Below, one piece after another: positions 1 through 9,088 of a stretch of 64,000 nucleotides of DNA (its first letter is position 1; every line of letters begins with the position of its first letter). The DNA lies in NCBI GenBank assembly GCA_011037195.1, contig JAAEAF010007873.1, forward strand, positions 1 to 64,000, given 5' to 3'. Made by a program: the position numbers and the translations under genes. The notes below the pieces were generated by a model. That model was not told where the DNA came from. It worked only from the letters and a program-made list of their open reading frames with translations, and made no database searches. Source of the stretch: Triatoma infestans (lineage: Eukaryota > Arthropoda > Insecta > Hemiptera > Reduviidae).

Positions 1-18
1 GAGTCCCCCCCCCCCTGT

Positions 19-279
19 GTCAATCTAATTTACTCTAAATCTGTTTTAAATAAAGAATTATTTCATCAAGCGTTGCTTGATGTTGGCGCTGCTACTATTC
101 GCAATGTCAAAAAATGGTCATATTCGGTTATTTCCGACAAGCTTCGTTTGTTTAATAATGTAACCCAATTAGTGCTATTTTAGCTGCTCGTTGGGCAGCG
201 TTGATTGCTATTGCGGGAGATATTATAGGTTATATAACAAAAACAAAACAAAAAAAATACTTTTATTGTGTTCGGTAAA
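19..279 (+). pseudogene. Frameshifted remnant of an unknown protein
   Basis: An open frame from base 19 to the TAG at 181-183 (54 codons, no internal stop) runs into a second frame from base 162 to the TAA at 277-279. The peptide stays compositionally coherent across the shift: a charged segment with KKWSYSVISDKL, then a hydrophobic stretch AILAARWAALIAIAGDIIG that could be a membrane segment. The start is off the window edge or lost. I do not recognise the family. The shift near base 160 makes it a likely pseudogene. Base composition is less AT-biased than the flanks, which supports former coding. Function unknown. Confidence 0.35.
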
Positions 280-404
280 GTTTTAACGGTTAAATATATT
301 TTTTATTTTTTATTTAATAATATTATTTTTTATAGAATAAAAATATATAATAAAATATATATTATTTTATAGGTTTATCAAGATGGGTGGTTAGTGTTGA
401 ACAC

Positions 405-701
405 ATGAAAAAAAAATTCTTAATTGACATTACCCAAAAAAAAATTGAAATTAAAAACAAAGATCGTTCCATTACTAACATTATAATTCAGCAAATAGCA
501 GGCAGGATTTCTCAAATAAATAATTTCAATGAAAAAGTTGATCAAAAATTTTGTGAACCTAAAACTCGAAGAATGAATTATATATTCAAACAAATATTTC
601 TTTTTTATATTAGTTATTTGAAAAATCATGTTTTTTTTTATATAACAGAAAGTATCTTAAAAAATATAAATGTGAATGTATTTTTAAATAAATTGAGTTG
701 A
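405..701 (+). CDS. Hypothetical lysine/isoleucine-rich ORF
   Basis: A 98-codon frame begins at the ATG at 405 and ends at TGA 699-701. The N-terminal half is polar (KIEIKNKDRSITN, then IAGRISQINNF) and the C-terminal half is aromatic/hydrophobic (FLFYISYLKNHVFFY). There is no motif I recognise. It follows the unknown remnant at 19-279 on the same strand, so both may derive from one element. The local AT content is so high that a chance frame of this length is possible, and I do not assign a function. Confidence 0.2.
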   Translation: MKKKFLIDITQKKIEIKNKDRSITNIIIQQIAGRISQINNFNEKVDQKFCEPKTRRMNYIFKQIFLFYISYLKNHVFFYITESILKNINVNVFLNKLS

Positions 702-769
702 ATTTAGACATGTTCCGTTTTACTCATGCAGCACCCCAACTTGCCAACTCAAGGGCCGCCACTAGTATT

Positions 770-1197
770 GATGTTATGTAGCTGGTAGAAATATATATAC
801 ATTGTGCTAGTATGTTGTTACTGTAGAGGAAAGCATAACACTACTTTCCCTCAGGACCCCATAAAAAAAAAAATTAGTTTTCCCAGGGAAATAATGCGAA
901 TAAAAACGATAGGTAATTTATACGTGTAAATAGTATAGCTACGAAGTTTAAAAGAAATGTTTCACAAAAAATCGCGAAAAACTAAAAAAAAAAAATCCCG
1001 TAAATCGCCCAGTTCATAGATTTCGCCCGGAAACTTTCGTTGAGATATTCTATAAACACAGTCACACACTTATAGATCAATTGCAAAATACTATTTTTTA
1101 TCATACTCAGCGGTCCATAAAACATTGGTGAAAACTGGAAGTTCGAAAATTTTGACAAGATCACTATACTTCCTCAAATTAGGTGTAAGAGAAAGTT
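770..1197 (+). repeat. F-family dispersed repeat, short copy
   Basis: This stretch shares the ordered blocks of the F family: the GGTAGAAA start, an acidic A-run, 'aaaatcgcgaaaaact', 'gtgaaaactgg..ttcgaaaattttgac', and the 3' terminus 'acttcctc..taggtgtaagagaaagt'. It is closest to the copy at about 42,960-43,420. It is noncoding and has no transposase. Confidence 0.55.
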
Positions 1198-1305
1198 TAA
1201 TATTAATTAAATTAATAAGCAAAACATATTTCTAACTCATATGCATGGTTATTGCATAGTCATATTTGTTAAACAAATTAACGAACTTTCAAAGTGTTTT
1301 TTTTT

Positions 1306-2766
1306 GTTAGTATATTATTATTATTATTTATTTGCATCTGTACAACTATATACAATGGCAAAAGTGTATGTACAGTATTATAAACAATTGTGTCATTGAG
1401 CTAAGCTCAGCGCCACAACTAGGATGACGTGATGGGAGAAACCAACCAGCGCTGGAACTCCCTAGGATGAACTTGTGGGTTGAGGAGCAAGGAGATCTCG
1501 TGGCCAACGACGTCTTAAACGTCGTGGAGGATTGTCAGGGTGGAAAGGTGTAGAGAGTGATTGGGCAAGAGGATTTGGGTGAAGCTCTAGGCTTTTATGG
1601 AAATTTTGGAATCGGGAGAGGATTAGATCATTAACGAAGGGAATATTAAGGTCATGATGCAGGGTGAGATTGGAGACATAATAGGGTGCGTTAACGATTC
1701 GGCGGAGGACTTTGGATTGGAAGGATTGTATGGGTTGTACATTGGAAGGTTTTGCGGAGCCCCACAATTCTGCTCCATATGTCCATATCGGTCTAAGTAG
1801 TGTTTTGTAGAGTGTGAGTTTGTTCGGTACCTTCATGGTAGATTTAGGTCCAAGGAGTCTTCTCAAGAGTCCGTAACGTCTGTTTAGTTCTTTTCGTTTA
1901 AGTCTTGTGTGAGGGTTCCACGTTAGACGACTGTCCAGGTAGAGTCCTAGGTAACGTACCTGTGTAGAAGTGGGTATTTCTGCATTGTTGATAGTTAATG
2001 GTTGGTAAGTCTGTCTCCGTAATGTAAATGTAACCTGGACACATTTGGCAGGATTGAGTTTTATTCTCGATTTTTTACACCAGCTTTCAATGAGCTCAAG
2101 GTGTTCTTGTACAATAGTAAAGACATGAGAAGGATCAGGGTGGGAAAATAGTATTGCGGTGTCATCAGCATAGGTTGTTATTAGTGTTTGGAGATGGGTA
2201 GGAATGTCAGCAGTGTATATGGAATAAAGGATTGGTCCTAGTATACTGCCCTGTGGCACACCGGCGCAGGTAACCTGTAAATCGGAAACCTCAATGCCGC
2301 ATCTCACTCTGAAACAGCGGTCCGTAAGATAGGATTGCAGGAGAAGGTAAAATGGAGTGGGAAGAAATTGTTTTAATTTATAGAGTAGTCCTGGGTGCCA
2401 AACTCTGTCGAAAGCCTGAGCCACGTCCAGAAAGACACCCAGACAATATTTCTTATTCTCTAGAGCGGACGAAATAGTATCGACCACTCTGAAGGACTGT
2501 TGAATAGTGGAATGACGGGTGAGGAATCCAAATTGGTGGGTAGGGATGATGTTTTGTGATTCTAGGATAGGAATTAGCCGTTTGAGGAGTATTTTTTCTA
2601 GGACTTTGGATAGTATAGGAAGAAGGCTGATAGGTCGGTAAGAAGATACCTCACTTGGAGGTTTATGCGGTTTGGGAATAAGTGTGATTAAGGAATATTT
2701 CCACTGGATGGGAAAGTGGGCTGTACGAAGAATAGAGTTAAAAATAGTAGTGAGGAAAACAATGGC
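1306..2766 (-). mobile_element. 5'-truncated Jockey-clade LINE
   Basis: A minus-strand non-LTR retrotransposon fragment consisting of the RT ORF (1462-2766), a short 3' region and an (ATT/AAT)n-type 3' tail at about 1308-1330. The 5' end is cut inside the RT domain at about 2767, where an in-frame TAA and unrelated AT-rich DNA begin. I could not find a convincing target-site duplication. Confidence 0.85.
1462..2766 (-). CDS. Reverse transcriptase, Jockey-type LINE (N-terminus missing)
   Basis: The frame is open for 434 codons without a frameshift. It encodes RNA-templated DNA synthesis for target-primed integration. Order of motifs from the N-terminal side: LITLIPKPHKPP, YRPISLLPILSKVLEK, HQFGFLTRHST, FLDVAQAFDRVWH, GVPQGSILGPILYSIYTADIP and the catalytic YADD box (TTYADDTAIL), then the thumb region LNPAKC, YLGLYLDSRLTW and LRPIWTYGAELWG. 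These are hallmark Jockey-clade RT motifs. The endonuclease and ORF1 are absent. There is no in-frame ATG at the true start because the copy is 5'-truncated; the first GTG at 2487 is only an internal valine. The intact frame implies a fairly recent insertion. Confidence 0.9.
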   Translation of the reverse strand, partial: AIVFLTTIFNSILRTAHFPIQWKYSLITLIPKPHKPPSEVSSYRPISLLPILSKVLEKILLKRLIPILESQNIIPTHQFGFLTRHSTIQQSFRVVDTISSALENKKYCLGVFLDVAQAFDRVWHPGLLYKLKQFLPTPFYLLLQSYLTDRCFRVRCGIEVSDLQVTCAGVPQGSILGPILYSIYTADIPTHLQTLITTYADDTAILFSHPDPSHVFTIVQEHLELIESWCKKSRIKLNPAKCVQVTFTLRRQTYQPLTINNAEIPTSTQVRYLGLYLDSRLTWNPHTRLKRKELNRRYGLLRRLLGPKSTMKVPNKLTLYKTLLRPIWTYGAELWGSAKPSNVQPIQSFQSKVLRRIVNAPYYVSNLTLHHDLNIPFVNDLILSRFQNFHKSLELHPNPLAQSLSTPFHPDNPPRRLRRRWPRDLLAPQPTSSS

Positions 2767-4340
2767 TTACAAATATTTATTTAGAAACACCGTAATTGTA
2801 GAATTATTTGTTCAGTAAAACTAACAAAAATAAAAATATTTAATCTGATGAACTTAACCAAATATGCTGAACAAATAATCTTGCCCGTCTTCTTGAAAAA
2901 GGCTAACCAGCTCACTGACATCACCGCAAAGTTAACAAACACCTAGAGCGGTGTCCTTATTCTTATTAAGTTTCTAGGAATGAATTAAAGCAACAGGGCA
3001 AGCCTATCAAGAGGGCTATAGCGTACAAAATAAAACTTTATTTAACTGATACTTATATAAGGTCCTATATTATATTTATATAATTATTAGGCCTAGCCAC
3101 AAAATATATATATATATATATATATATAATAGCATAATTCACAAAAAATAAGAAAATTTAATTTAATTTGGACTAATAATAATAATAATTTAAAAACGTC
3201 CATATTTCTGGTTTGGAAAATAAAAAAAAATAACTAAGTAATAAGTATCCTTGCACTACTAATAATAATTCTATATCTATAACTTAACAAGAATGATGGC
3301 TGCTGATGTGAAGCAAAAAACCCTGAAACGTTTCTCTATTAAATAACTACATGTTAACTAAAAAAGTGAAAATAAAATTCAACACGAGAAAAGCCTCAAG
3401 TTTACTACGGTATTATCTTTATACATTCTGTTTACACAAATCGCAAAACTTTTTTGCATCTTCTTTAAGAAAATGTTCACCTTTACGCGAGTTAAAAAGT
3501 TAATACCGGTTAAAGTGGAATAGATCAATTCACCCAAGTTAAAAAGTAAATATCGGTCTAAAAAATAATAGATCAATTTAAAAAAAGAATAATACAGCTT
3601 TATCTTCAACAAAGAACGGCCAGTTTCATTTACGTAAGTTTCGCGTTCGTCACAAATTGCACTATCTTCTTTTGGCATTCATTTCTGCGAGGATTTGAAA
3701 CTATAATTTGCTTAGATCGACAAATACTATACTGCTTCCATAAATTACACAGCCCAAAGACTGGTTTATGGGAGATAATTTTTTTATGTAATTTTAAAAA
3801 TGTTGACAAAACAACAGATGTCAGAATGTGATTATAAAATTCATTGTTCCTAAAACTATAATTACGATAAAGGGGCAATACATTAAAACCACTGAAAAAA
3901 TCGTAGAAAAAGTGGTCCGGGTATGTTATTGCTTATCACTCAACTAAACAGAGTTCAACATGAACTCATAGTAACTAATGAAAAATTATTATATCTGCAA
4001 TGATAAACCTAATTATTTACCGCTAGAGGATTATTGTAGTACATCTATTTTATAAGAAATTAATGTTGTAATTGTGCAAATCTAAGACGAAATATTTTTT
4101 ACCTCCATTTTATTAATTTCTTTCTCAAAAAGATAAAAAAACAATGATTCCCTTGTAACTATGCAGTAGTTAATGAAAAAATAACAAAACTTTTTGAATG
4201 TACAGCAACAATAAAAAGCATAGAAATAGGATGTTTATTATGTTTTCTTAAGTTTGTCTGATCTGTAAAAAATTATATAATATTAAAAAACAAAATTATT
4301 ATTAAATGGTTTTCAAATAGCCTTAAGTTATCAGGAATGA
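2767..4340. other. AT-rich noncoding DNA
   Basis: No gene is recognisable. It holds a (TA)n microsatellite near 3104-3127, small AAT runs, and at 3295-3345 a weak hammerhead-like string (CTGATG...CCTGAAACGTTTC) that I do not call. The short frames here are not supported by composition. Confidence 0.5.
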
Positions 4341-4402
4341 TGATTATACGGCAATGACCAGAGGAGTCTTTTAAAGAAAAAAATTCTTTAGAACAGCAGG
4401 CC
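4325..4402 (+). mobile_element. Terminal fragment of Penelope-like family A
   Basis: The string 'cggcaatgaccagaggagt' followed by 'tttaaagaaaaaaattcttt' matches the left arm of the element at 38,834-40,404, where it reads 'ggcaatggccagacgagt'. Only the outer arm survives and the hammerhead core is gone. Confidence 0.5.
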
Positions 4403-4439
4403 CTAGTGCGCTAGAGTCCAGTCAATACGCCTAAGGGTA

Positions 4440-4677
4440 ATGAACACTCTCCACGGACAGCAGTCTTGGTACGCCTTGGAACGAACTAAGGATACTAAGC
4501 GCTCTTCAAGAACGACTGCTCTTTTCAGACTAAACAGAGAAGCCACGCTCTACACTTTTTCCCGTTTTTCAAAAGACGCCTTTACACAAGTAACAAATAT
4601 ATCTATTGTCTGTCACAAGCATCTAGGAGGTTTTTGATTTACTACTACTTGTCAGCCCCGTGCATCCAGGATATTAC
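4440..4677 (+). mobile_element. Probable 3' part of an LTR
   Basis: A less AT-rich 240-bp block ends in 'atattaca' (a terminal CA) just before a lysine-tRNA-type primer-binding site. That is the order expected at the 3' boundary of a left LTR. The 5' edge is uncertain (the TGAACACTC at 4440 is only a candidate). No gag or pol follows, so the internal region is lost. Confidence 0.4.
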
Positions 4678-4682
4678 AAAAC

Positions 4683-4702
4683 TGGCGCCCAACGTGTGGG
4701 GC
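4683..4702 (+). promoter_or_regulatory. Primer-binding site complementary to tRNA-Lys
   Basis: TGGCGCCCAACGTGTGGGGC matches, with one extra T, the 18-nt complement of the 3' end of tRNA-Lys (TGGCGCCCAACGTGGGGC), used to prime minus-strand synthesis by several LTR retroelement lineages. It sits five bases after a terminal CA. Confidence 0.6.
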
Positions 4703-4751
4703 ATTACAGAATATTTTTTTTGTATCCACTTTTCACAACTCTTTTTTCTAA

Positions 4752-4799
4752 TTTTCCACCGACATTTCGGCCAATTTATTGCCTTCTTCAGGGTAAAAA
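4752..4799 (-). ncRNA. Hammerhead ribozyme motif (Penelope type)
   Basis: On the minus strand: helix-I strand TTTTTACC, core CTGAAGA (4785-4791), helix II built on GGC/GCC, core GAAAT, then GTC with the predicted cleavage after C (4761), and GGTGGAAAA. The last segment pairs with the first as about seven pairs (G-C, G-C, T-A, two G-T, A-T, A-T). Helix III is only two pairs, as known for Penelope-like elements. Activity is inferred. Confidence 0.6.
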
Positions 4800-4802
4800 C
4801 GT

Positions 4803-5900
4803 TCCTGTCTGAATTTCTTAAAAACTGATATACCATCACCAAGTGCTTTTTACAATAAGAAATACAGCGGTCGTAACGAACATCAAAACATCAGTATTAT
4901 TAATGCTACTATTATACAATTATTATTCACTTTTTCATATATTATTTACTTGATATATTATTTACCAACTCCTACAGACGGCTTTTAGCCACTAACTCCT
5001 TTTTATATCTTTGTATTAGGTGCTAATTTTATTTAAGATTATACATTACTATCACATTTTTATGAATAAATGCATATTATACTTTATTGATACATGTAGA
5101 AAAATAAAGTTCTTTCTTTCTAAGGTTACTAGTTAGAAGCAAACAAAATAATGATTAAAGGTAAAAATATAGATTAAACCTAAAAAAAATAAGAGAAAGG
5201 TATTGTGAATAAATTATATATATATATATTTATTTAAATAATCAAATAAACGAGCAGTTTGTTTAATAAAAATAATAATAATAATAATAATAGCTATTGA
5301 ATAGCTTAAGTTGACTTTAAGTTAGCTTGAAAGGAAGGTCTGTTAAGGTGGACAAGCTTGGCTGAACAATCACAATGCGCTTCACTGCCAGTATTACCGA
5401 ATACATATACGGTCGTTCTGCTTGACTCTTACAAATTGTGCTCTTACTAATGATTAACAAAAAAAATAACGAAAATACTTCGTCTATAAGTTCTAAGATG
5501 CTTAAAAAAAAAAATCAACAAAACGAATGATTATTTACCAAATACATTCTTGAAAAATAAATTCTCATAAACTTTCAATATATAACGAACCAAAGTATCC
5601 AAAACTGAAAAAGCTATGCCTAATTCGGTTATCTGAAATGTTACATCTAAATAAGCATATGAGTTCATCATTCGGGTAATTATTAAAGAGAAACTGGTAT
5701 CATGATCAAATAAAATAAATAAATAAACACACAACACAAGCATTTCTGAAACAAGCTTTTCCGATCTTCGAACCTTCGAAACAAGCATTTCCGATTAAAA
5801 TTGATTTCAATTTCGAAAATTTGCCAGGACCACAATATTTCCTCTTCTTCGAAAAAAAAAAATTGCACAAAAACTGAATAAAAAAAACTTACTAAAGTTA
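4803..5900. other. Noncoding, simple-sequence rich
   Basis: Contains (TA)n near 5215 and an (AAT)n run at about 5268-5292. Nothing here is recognisable as a gene or transposon. Confidence 0.5.
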
Positions 5901-5919
5901 CATTTCAGATTAATGAAGT

Positions 5920-6035
5920 TTAACTAATTCTTCGGCATCGAACCCATTTGTAATATTTGAAGAGAATATTAAGTTTTAACTTCCTACGACATTTCGTTTT
6001 TATTAGTTTTGTTACACACACACACACACACATAT
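5920..6035 (+). repeat. F-family internal fragment with CA microsatellite
   Basis: The segment 'taagttttaacttcctacgac' followed by 'atttcgtttttattag' and an (AC)n run is the block that precedes (ACAC)n in the F copy at 24,768-25,757. Both ends are missing. Confidence 0.4.
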
Positions 6036-6400
6036 CCAAGCACAAACATATATATAGACAATCATCGCTACAAAAAAAAATTTTTTTTGTACTCTAGGAG
6101 GCTTAAAACTAGTATTTGCGATAAAACATCCGTTTCGAAAATTTGGCCTCTAAATTGCAAATACTCTACTCAATCCTATCTTATTAATAAAATATCTTTG
6201 AATCAATGATGGTCTTTTTTTATTGAGCACTATAGTTTTAAATTTCTAGATACTATGTTATAAATTCTTTCATGGTTTATGTTTTCTTTCCATTTTAAAC
6301 GCCTTCCTAACGTAATCTTCGTGATCAAAATGGTATTTTGTGGTGACGAACGATGTTATAGCGGTGTAAATAAAGATTTCAAACTATGTGGGCTTGCAAT

Positions 6401-6947
6401 GAGGGAGGGCTCGCAGGATACCTTTATAGGCCCCGGACCCTTCTGCGGCTTGTCCAGGAGCCTCATCCAAACTTCTATCAGGGGGTGGATAGAAGATCAG
6501 CGTCTGCGTTGGTGGGAGGGAACACCAGGACAGAGGCAGGCAAAGCTCTTCATTAAAAGACATTTGCCTAAATTCACCAAAGACCTACTAAGCAAAACCC
6601 GAAGGGATATAAGGTTAATTGTGGGTCTACTAACAGGAAATTGTAGGCTGAATAGACACATGCACCACCTACAACTTGCGGATAGTGCGGTATGCCGATT
6701 CTGCAAGGTAGAGGAGGAGACCCCGGCGCACATCCTTTGTGAGTGCGCCGGCCTGGCGAGGATTAGGTTTCTTCAATTGGGGACGGGCAATCCCGAAGCT
6801 GAAAGCTTCATGACGGAGCCGCTCTCAGCTTTGCTAGGATTGATTAGGAGGGCAAAGCTGGGGGCTGTTCTGTAACTTAAGGGGATCCACAATAGACCTC
6901 AATTTGTAGGTCGCAGTGGAATGAGGCTCCCTCCCCCCGCTTCTATT
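6401..6947 (+). mobile_element. 5'-truncated R1-like LINE tail with 17-bp target duplication
   Basis: A 547-bp insertion is flanked by perfect 17-bp direct repeats CTATGTGGGCTTGCAAT at 6384-6400 and 6948-6964. It contains only the C-terminus of a LINE pol protein and about 70 bp of 3' UTR, without a poly(A) tail. A close copy sits in reverse at 35,695-36,201 and a diverged one at 46,618-46,745. Confidence 0.85.
6402..6875 (+). CDS. LINE pol C-terminus with CCHC knuckle (partial)
   Basis: The coding segment ends at TAA 6873-6875. It reads SLIQTSIRGWIEDQRLRWWE, then GLLTGNCRLNRHMHHL, then the zinc-knuckle CRFCKVEEETPAHILCEC (CX2C...HX4C), ending LSALLGLIRRAKLGAVL. This is the region after RNase H in R1/Jockey-group LINEs, probably used for RNA or target binding. 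The frame happens to continue upstream into flanking DNA, so an ATG at 6279 is not a native start. The domain frame is intact, so the copy is young. Confidence 0.8.
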   Translation, partial: REGSQDTFIGPGPFCGLSRSLIQTSIRGWIEDQRLRWWEGTPGQRQAKLFIKRHLPKFTKDLLSKTRRDIRLIVGLLTGNCRLNRHMHHLQLADSAVCRFCKVEEETPAHILCECAGLARIRFLQLGTGNPEAESFMTEPLSALLGLIRRAKLGAVL

Positions 6948-7292
6948 CTATGTGGGCTTGCAATACTCCAGATTTTGTCTTCCTTGAAACTTCATTGCTG
7001 TTTAGAAAATTTTATATTTGTAATACTAAGCATTTTAAATTGTAAACTGTGGAAAAAAAAAAAAAAATTGTTAAGGAGCTAAAAAAAATAAAAAGAAATG
7101 CTATTTTTTTTTTGCGAATGTAGCAAGCTTTCGTTCTAAGGCTCCATCTCCAGGACTAAGCAGATCACTCTGGAAAATTTCTCCCAGATCTGAGGTAGCC
7201 AAGACTTGTCTCAGTAGTCAGAGTCCTACATCAGTCTTCTGTGCAAACATTGTCTTCGCATGTTGACGGGTTTTCTCACATTTGGCACTGTA

Positions 7293-7695
7293 GACTCAGA
7301 GACACCAGAAAACGCTAGGCCCAGAAAGTAAAATAGCACGTGCACATTCTGTGGGAACTGGAGAAGATTCTAATAATTCTCCTAACTGGTTGAGAAGAAT
7401 TTGGATACCTACCAAAGCTAGTAGTCCTGAAAACGGATGGCGATGTAGCATGTGTCTATACTCTGCCGTCTGTGATAAAGGTAGTTAATAAGCTGTGTGT
7501 TAATTAATGTTGCAGCTTATTTTACATTACTATTATGTCTTGACGAGTAAGAGGGTCGTGGCGATGAGCGCAGACATTACTATTATGTCTTGACGAGTAA
7601 GAGGGTCGTGGCGATGAGCGCAGAAGGATCTGGGCGAGAGCACGCCTGAGGCAGTCGCTGGTGCAGATCTTAGTGATGTTAGCAAAATTCTCCAT
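7293..7695 (-). pseudogene. Broken two-exon gene of unknown family
   Basis: On the minus strand an ATG at 7695 opens MENFANITKICTSDCLRR, then ALAQILLRSSPRPSYSSRH and N-S-N. A GT donor (gtaaaataag) follows the second copy of a 50-bp tandem repeat. A short intron of about 56 bp ends in 'ctacctttatcacag', and a new open segment (about 7470 down to 7293) reads TAEYRHMLHRHPFSGLLALV, then GIQILLNQLGELLESS and ARAILLSGPSVFWCL. If only one repeat unit is counted, the two segments join in phase. The duplication (50 bp, not a multiple of three) breaks the frame. I do not recognise the protein. The evidence is codon coherence plus splice signals only. Confidence 0.3.
7524..7623. repeat. Perfect 50-bp tandem duplication
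   Basis: Two identical 50-bp units (7524-7573 and 7574-7623), each starting ACATTACTATTATGTCTTGA and ending GATGAGCGCAG. No mismatch is visible, so the event is recent. Confidence 0.95.
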
Positions 7696-7703
7696 TGTCT
7701 TAT

Positions 7704-8580
7704 CTAAGCACCGACACAATAGAAAAAAAGAAAGAAAAGATAACCACTCAGAAATGACTACATTTTTACAGCTGTAGATCAAACTAAATCTTATTACGCA
7801 TTTTATATGAACTTATTAAAATGCAATCTTCCATTATTTTGATATAAATATTTCTTCTACTTTTGCAGTTTTAAAACATTACTATTTACAAAACAAAATA
7901 TAGAAATAACCATTTCTATTGTTTTATTGAACAGCACACTATTTTTACTGTGTGCTGCATTCTACGACGGATAAAATCCCAGATGTTAATCCAGCATTGC
8001 GGGATCCATTCACATTAGTCAATAATGTTTTACTGTTTTAATGACTTATTGAAAAATATGACATTTTCTTTTTATCAATATTCTTTGTTTTCATTAAAGT
8101 ATTTTTTTTTTTTTAAAAACAAGGTTTAATTGCATCACAAGTTGGATAATGAACTCTTACATTAGTTCATAAGTTGTATTTTTTTTTTTTCTTTTAATTA
8201 CATGAACACGTGTGATTCATCACAGTTATAAAAACCAACTGCAACTCATTTTGCTCTGTGCCTTTTTTGACACGTTTACATGTGCTAGCATCATTGATAA
8301 GCTGTTTTATGAAGCTATTTTAGTATTTCTTTACTTACTTTATATCCCTCTGAAACAAACAATAGTGCAACGTTTCGTCAATTTCAACGTTTTTTTTTTT
8401 TTAGAACTGAAAATAGGAAACAAGATGCTCTATATATCAGAGCTCCTCTACTAGAGCATCTTTAAATATTTGAAATTTATTTATTAACTTTGCTTTGATC
8501 TTTGCTTCCGATAAACTGAAAAAGTGCATAAAATTCTAGTTACATAAGTTTTTCTTACACTGGAAAAAGATGCTTTGAGG
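7704..8580. other. Noncoding; Penelope 3'-end-like fragment at 7953-8012
   Basis: Mostly AT-rich. The segment 'ctacgacggataaaatccca' with a following 'gatgttaatccagcattgcg' matches sequences outside the hammerhead palindrome (22,590-22,645) and at 12,200-12,240, so it is probably the tail of a Penelope-type element. No gene seen. Confidence 0.4.
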
Positions 8581-8584
8581 CTTC

Positions 8585-9086
8585 TATTTAAGAAAAGAAG
8601 TTTTTAACGATTATAAAAAAGTTGGTGTTAAATATTGACTAGGAAATCCCAATACTGTAATTATTAGGCTTCTAACTACATTATTTTCCTTAAACACACA
8701 AAGTTACTAAAAGTCTGTATAGTATAAATGGTATTGCTTGTATGGTATGAATGTGGTGGGGATAACACTTGTTACCTGTATATGACTACACTGGATGGCA
8801 CCACCACCCACTTTCTTAACCTCTTAAACAATCCTGGCCTAACGGCAGTTTAAATTCAAGTCTAATTCACAGGTCCCCCACTCCACCCCCCACGATTCCC
8901 ACTCAAATCAATTTTTCCGAGAAGACGTTTCAAATAAAAGTGATAGGTTTACAAAAAAAAAAGATGGAGCATTTTCGAGCAAATTCCAAAACATTAAATA
9001 TCTATACTATAAAGGCGTACTTCCGGTTGACCAATTTTCTTCACATTCGGAATTCTAGCAAAACTTTAAAGATACATACATATATA
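8585..9086 (+). repeat. F-family fragment interrupted by a Tc1 element
   Basis: Carries the F blocks 'cactccaccccccacgattc', 'gtttcaaataaaagtgatag' and 'gtacttccggttgaccaatt', and then stops at the Tc1 terminal repeat. Confidence 0.45.
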
Positions 9087-9088
9087 AA

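Noticed and set aside
3295..3345. CTGATG ... CCTGAAACGTTTC hammerhead-like string
   Set aside because: The spacing and helix II do not fit, and helix I does not pair. Treated as chance or too decayed to call.
7500..7630. Possible CRISPR-like repeat
   Set aside because: There are only two contiguous 50-bp units with no spacers, in a eukaryotic context.
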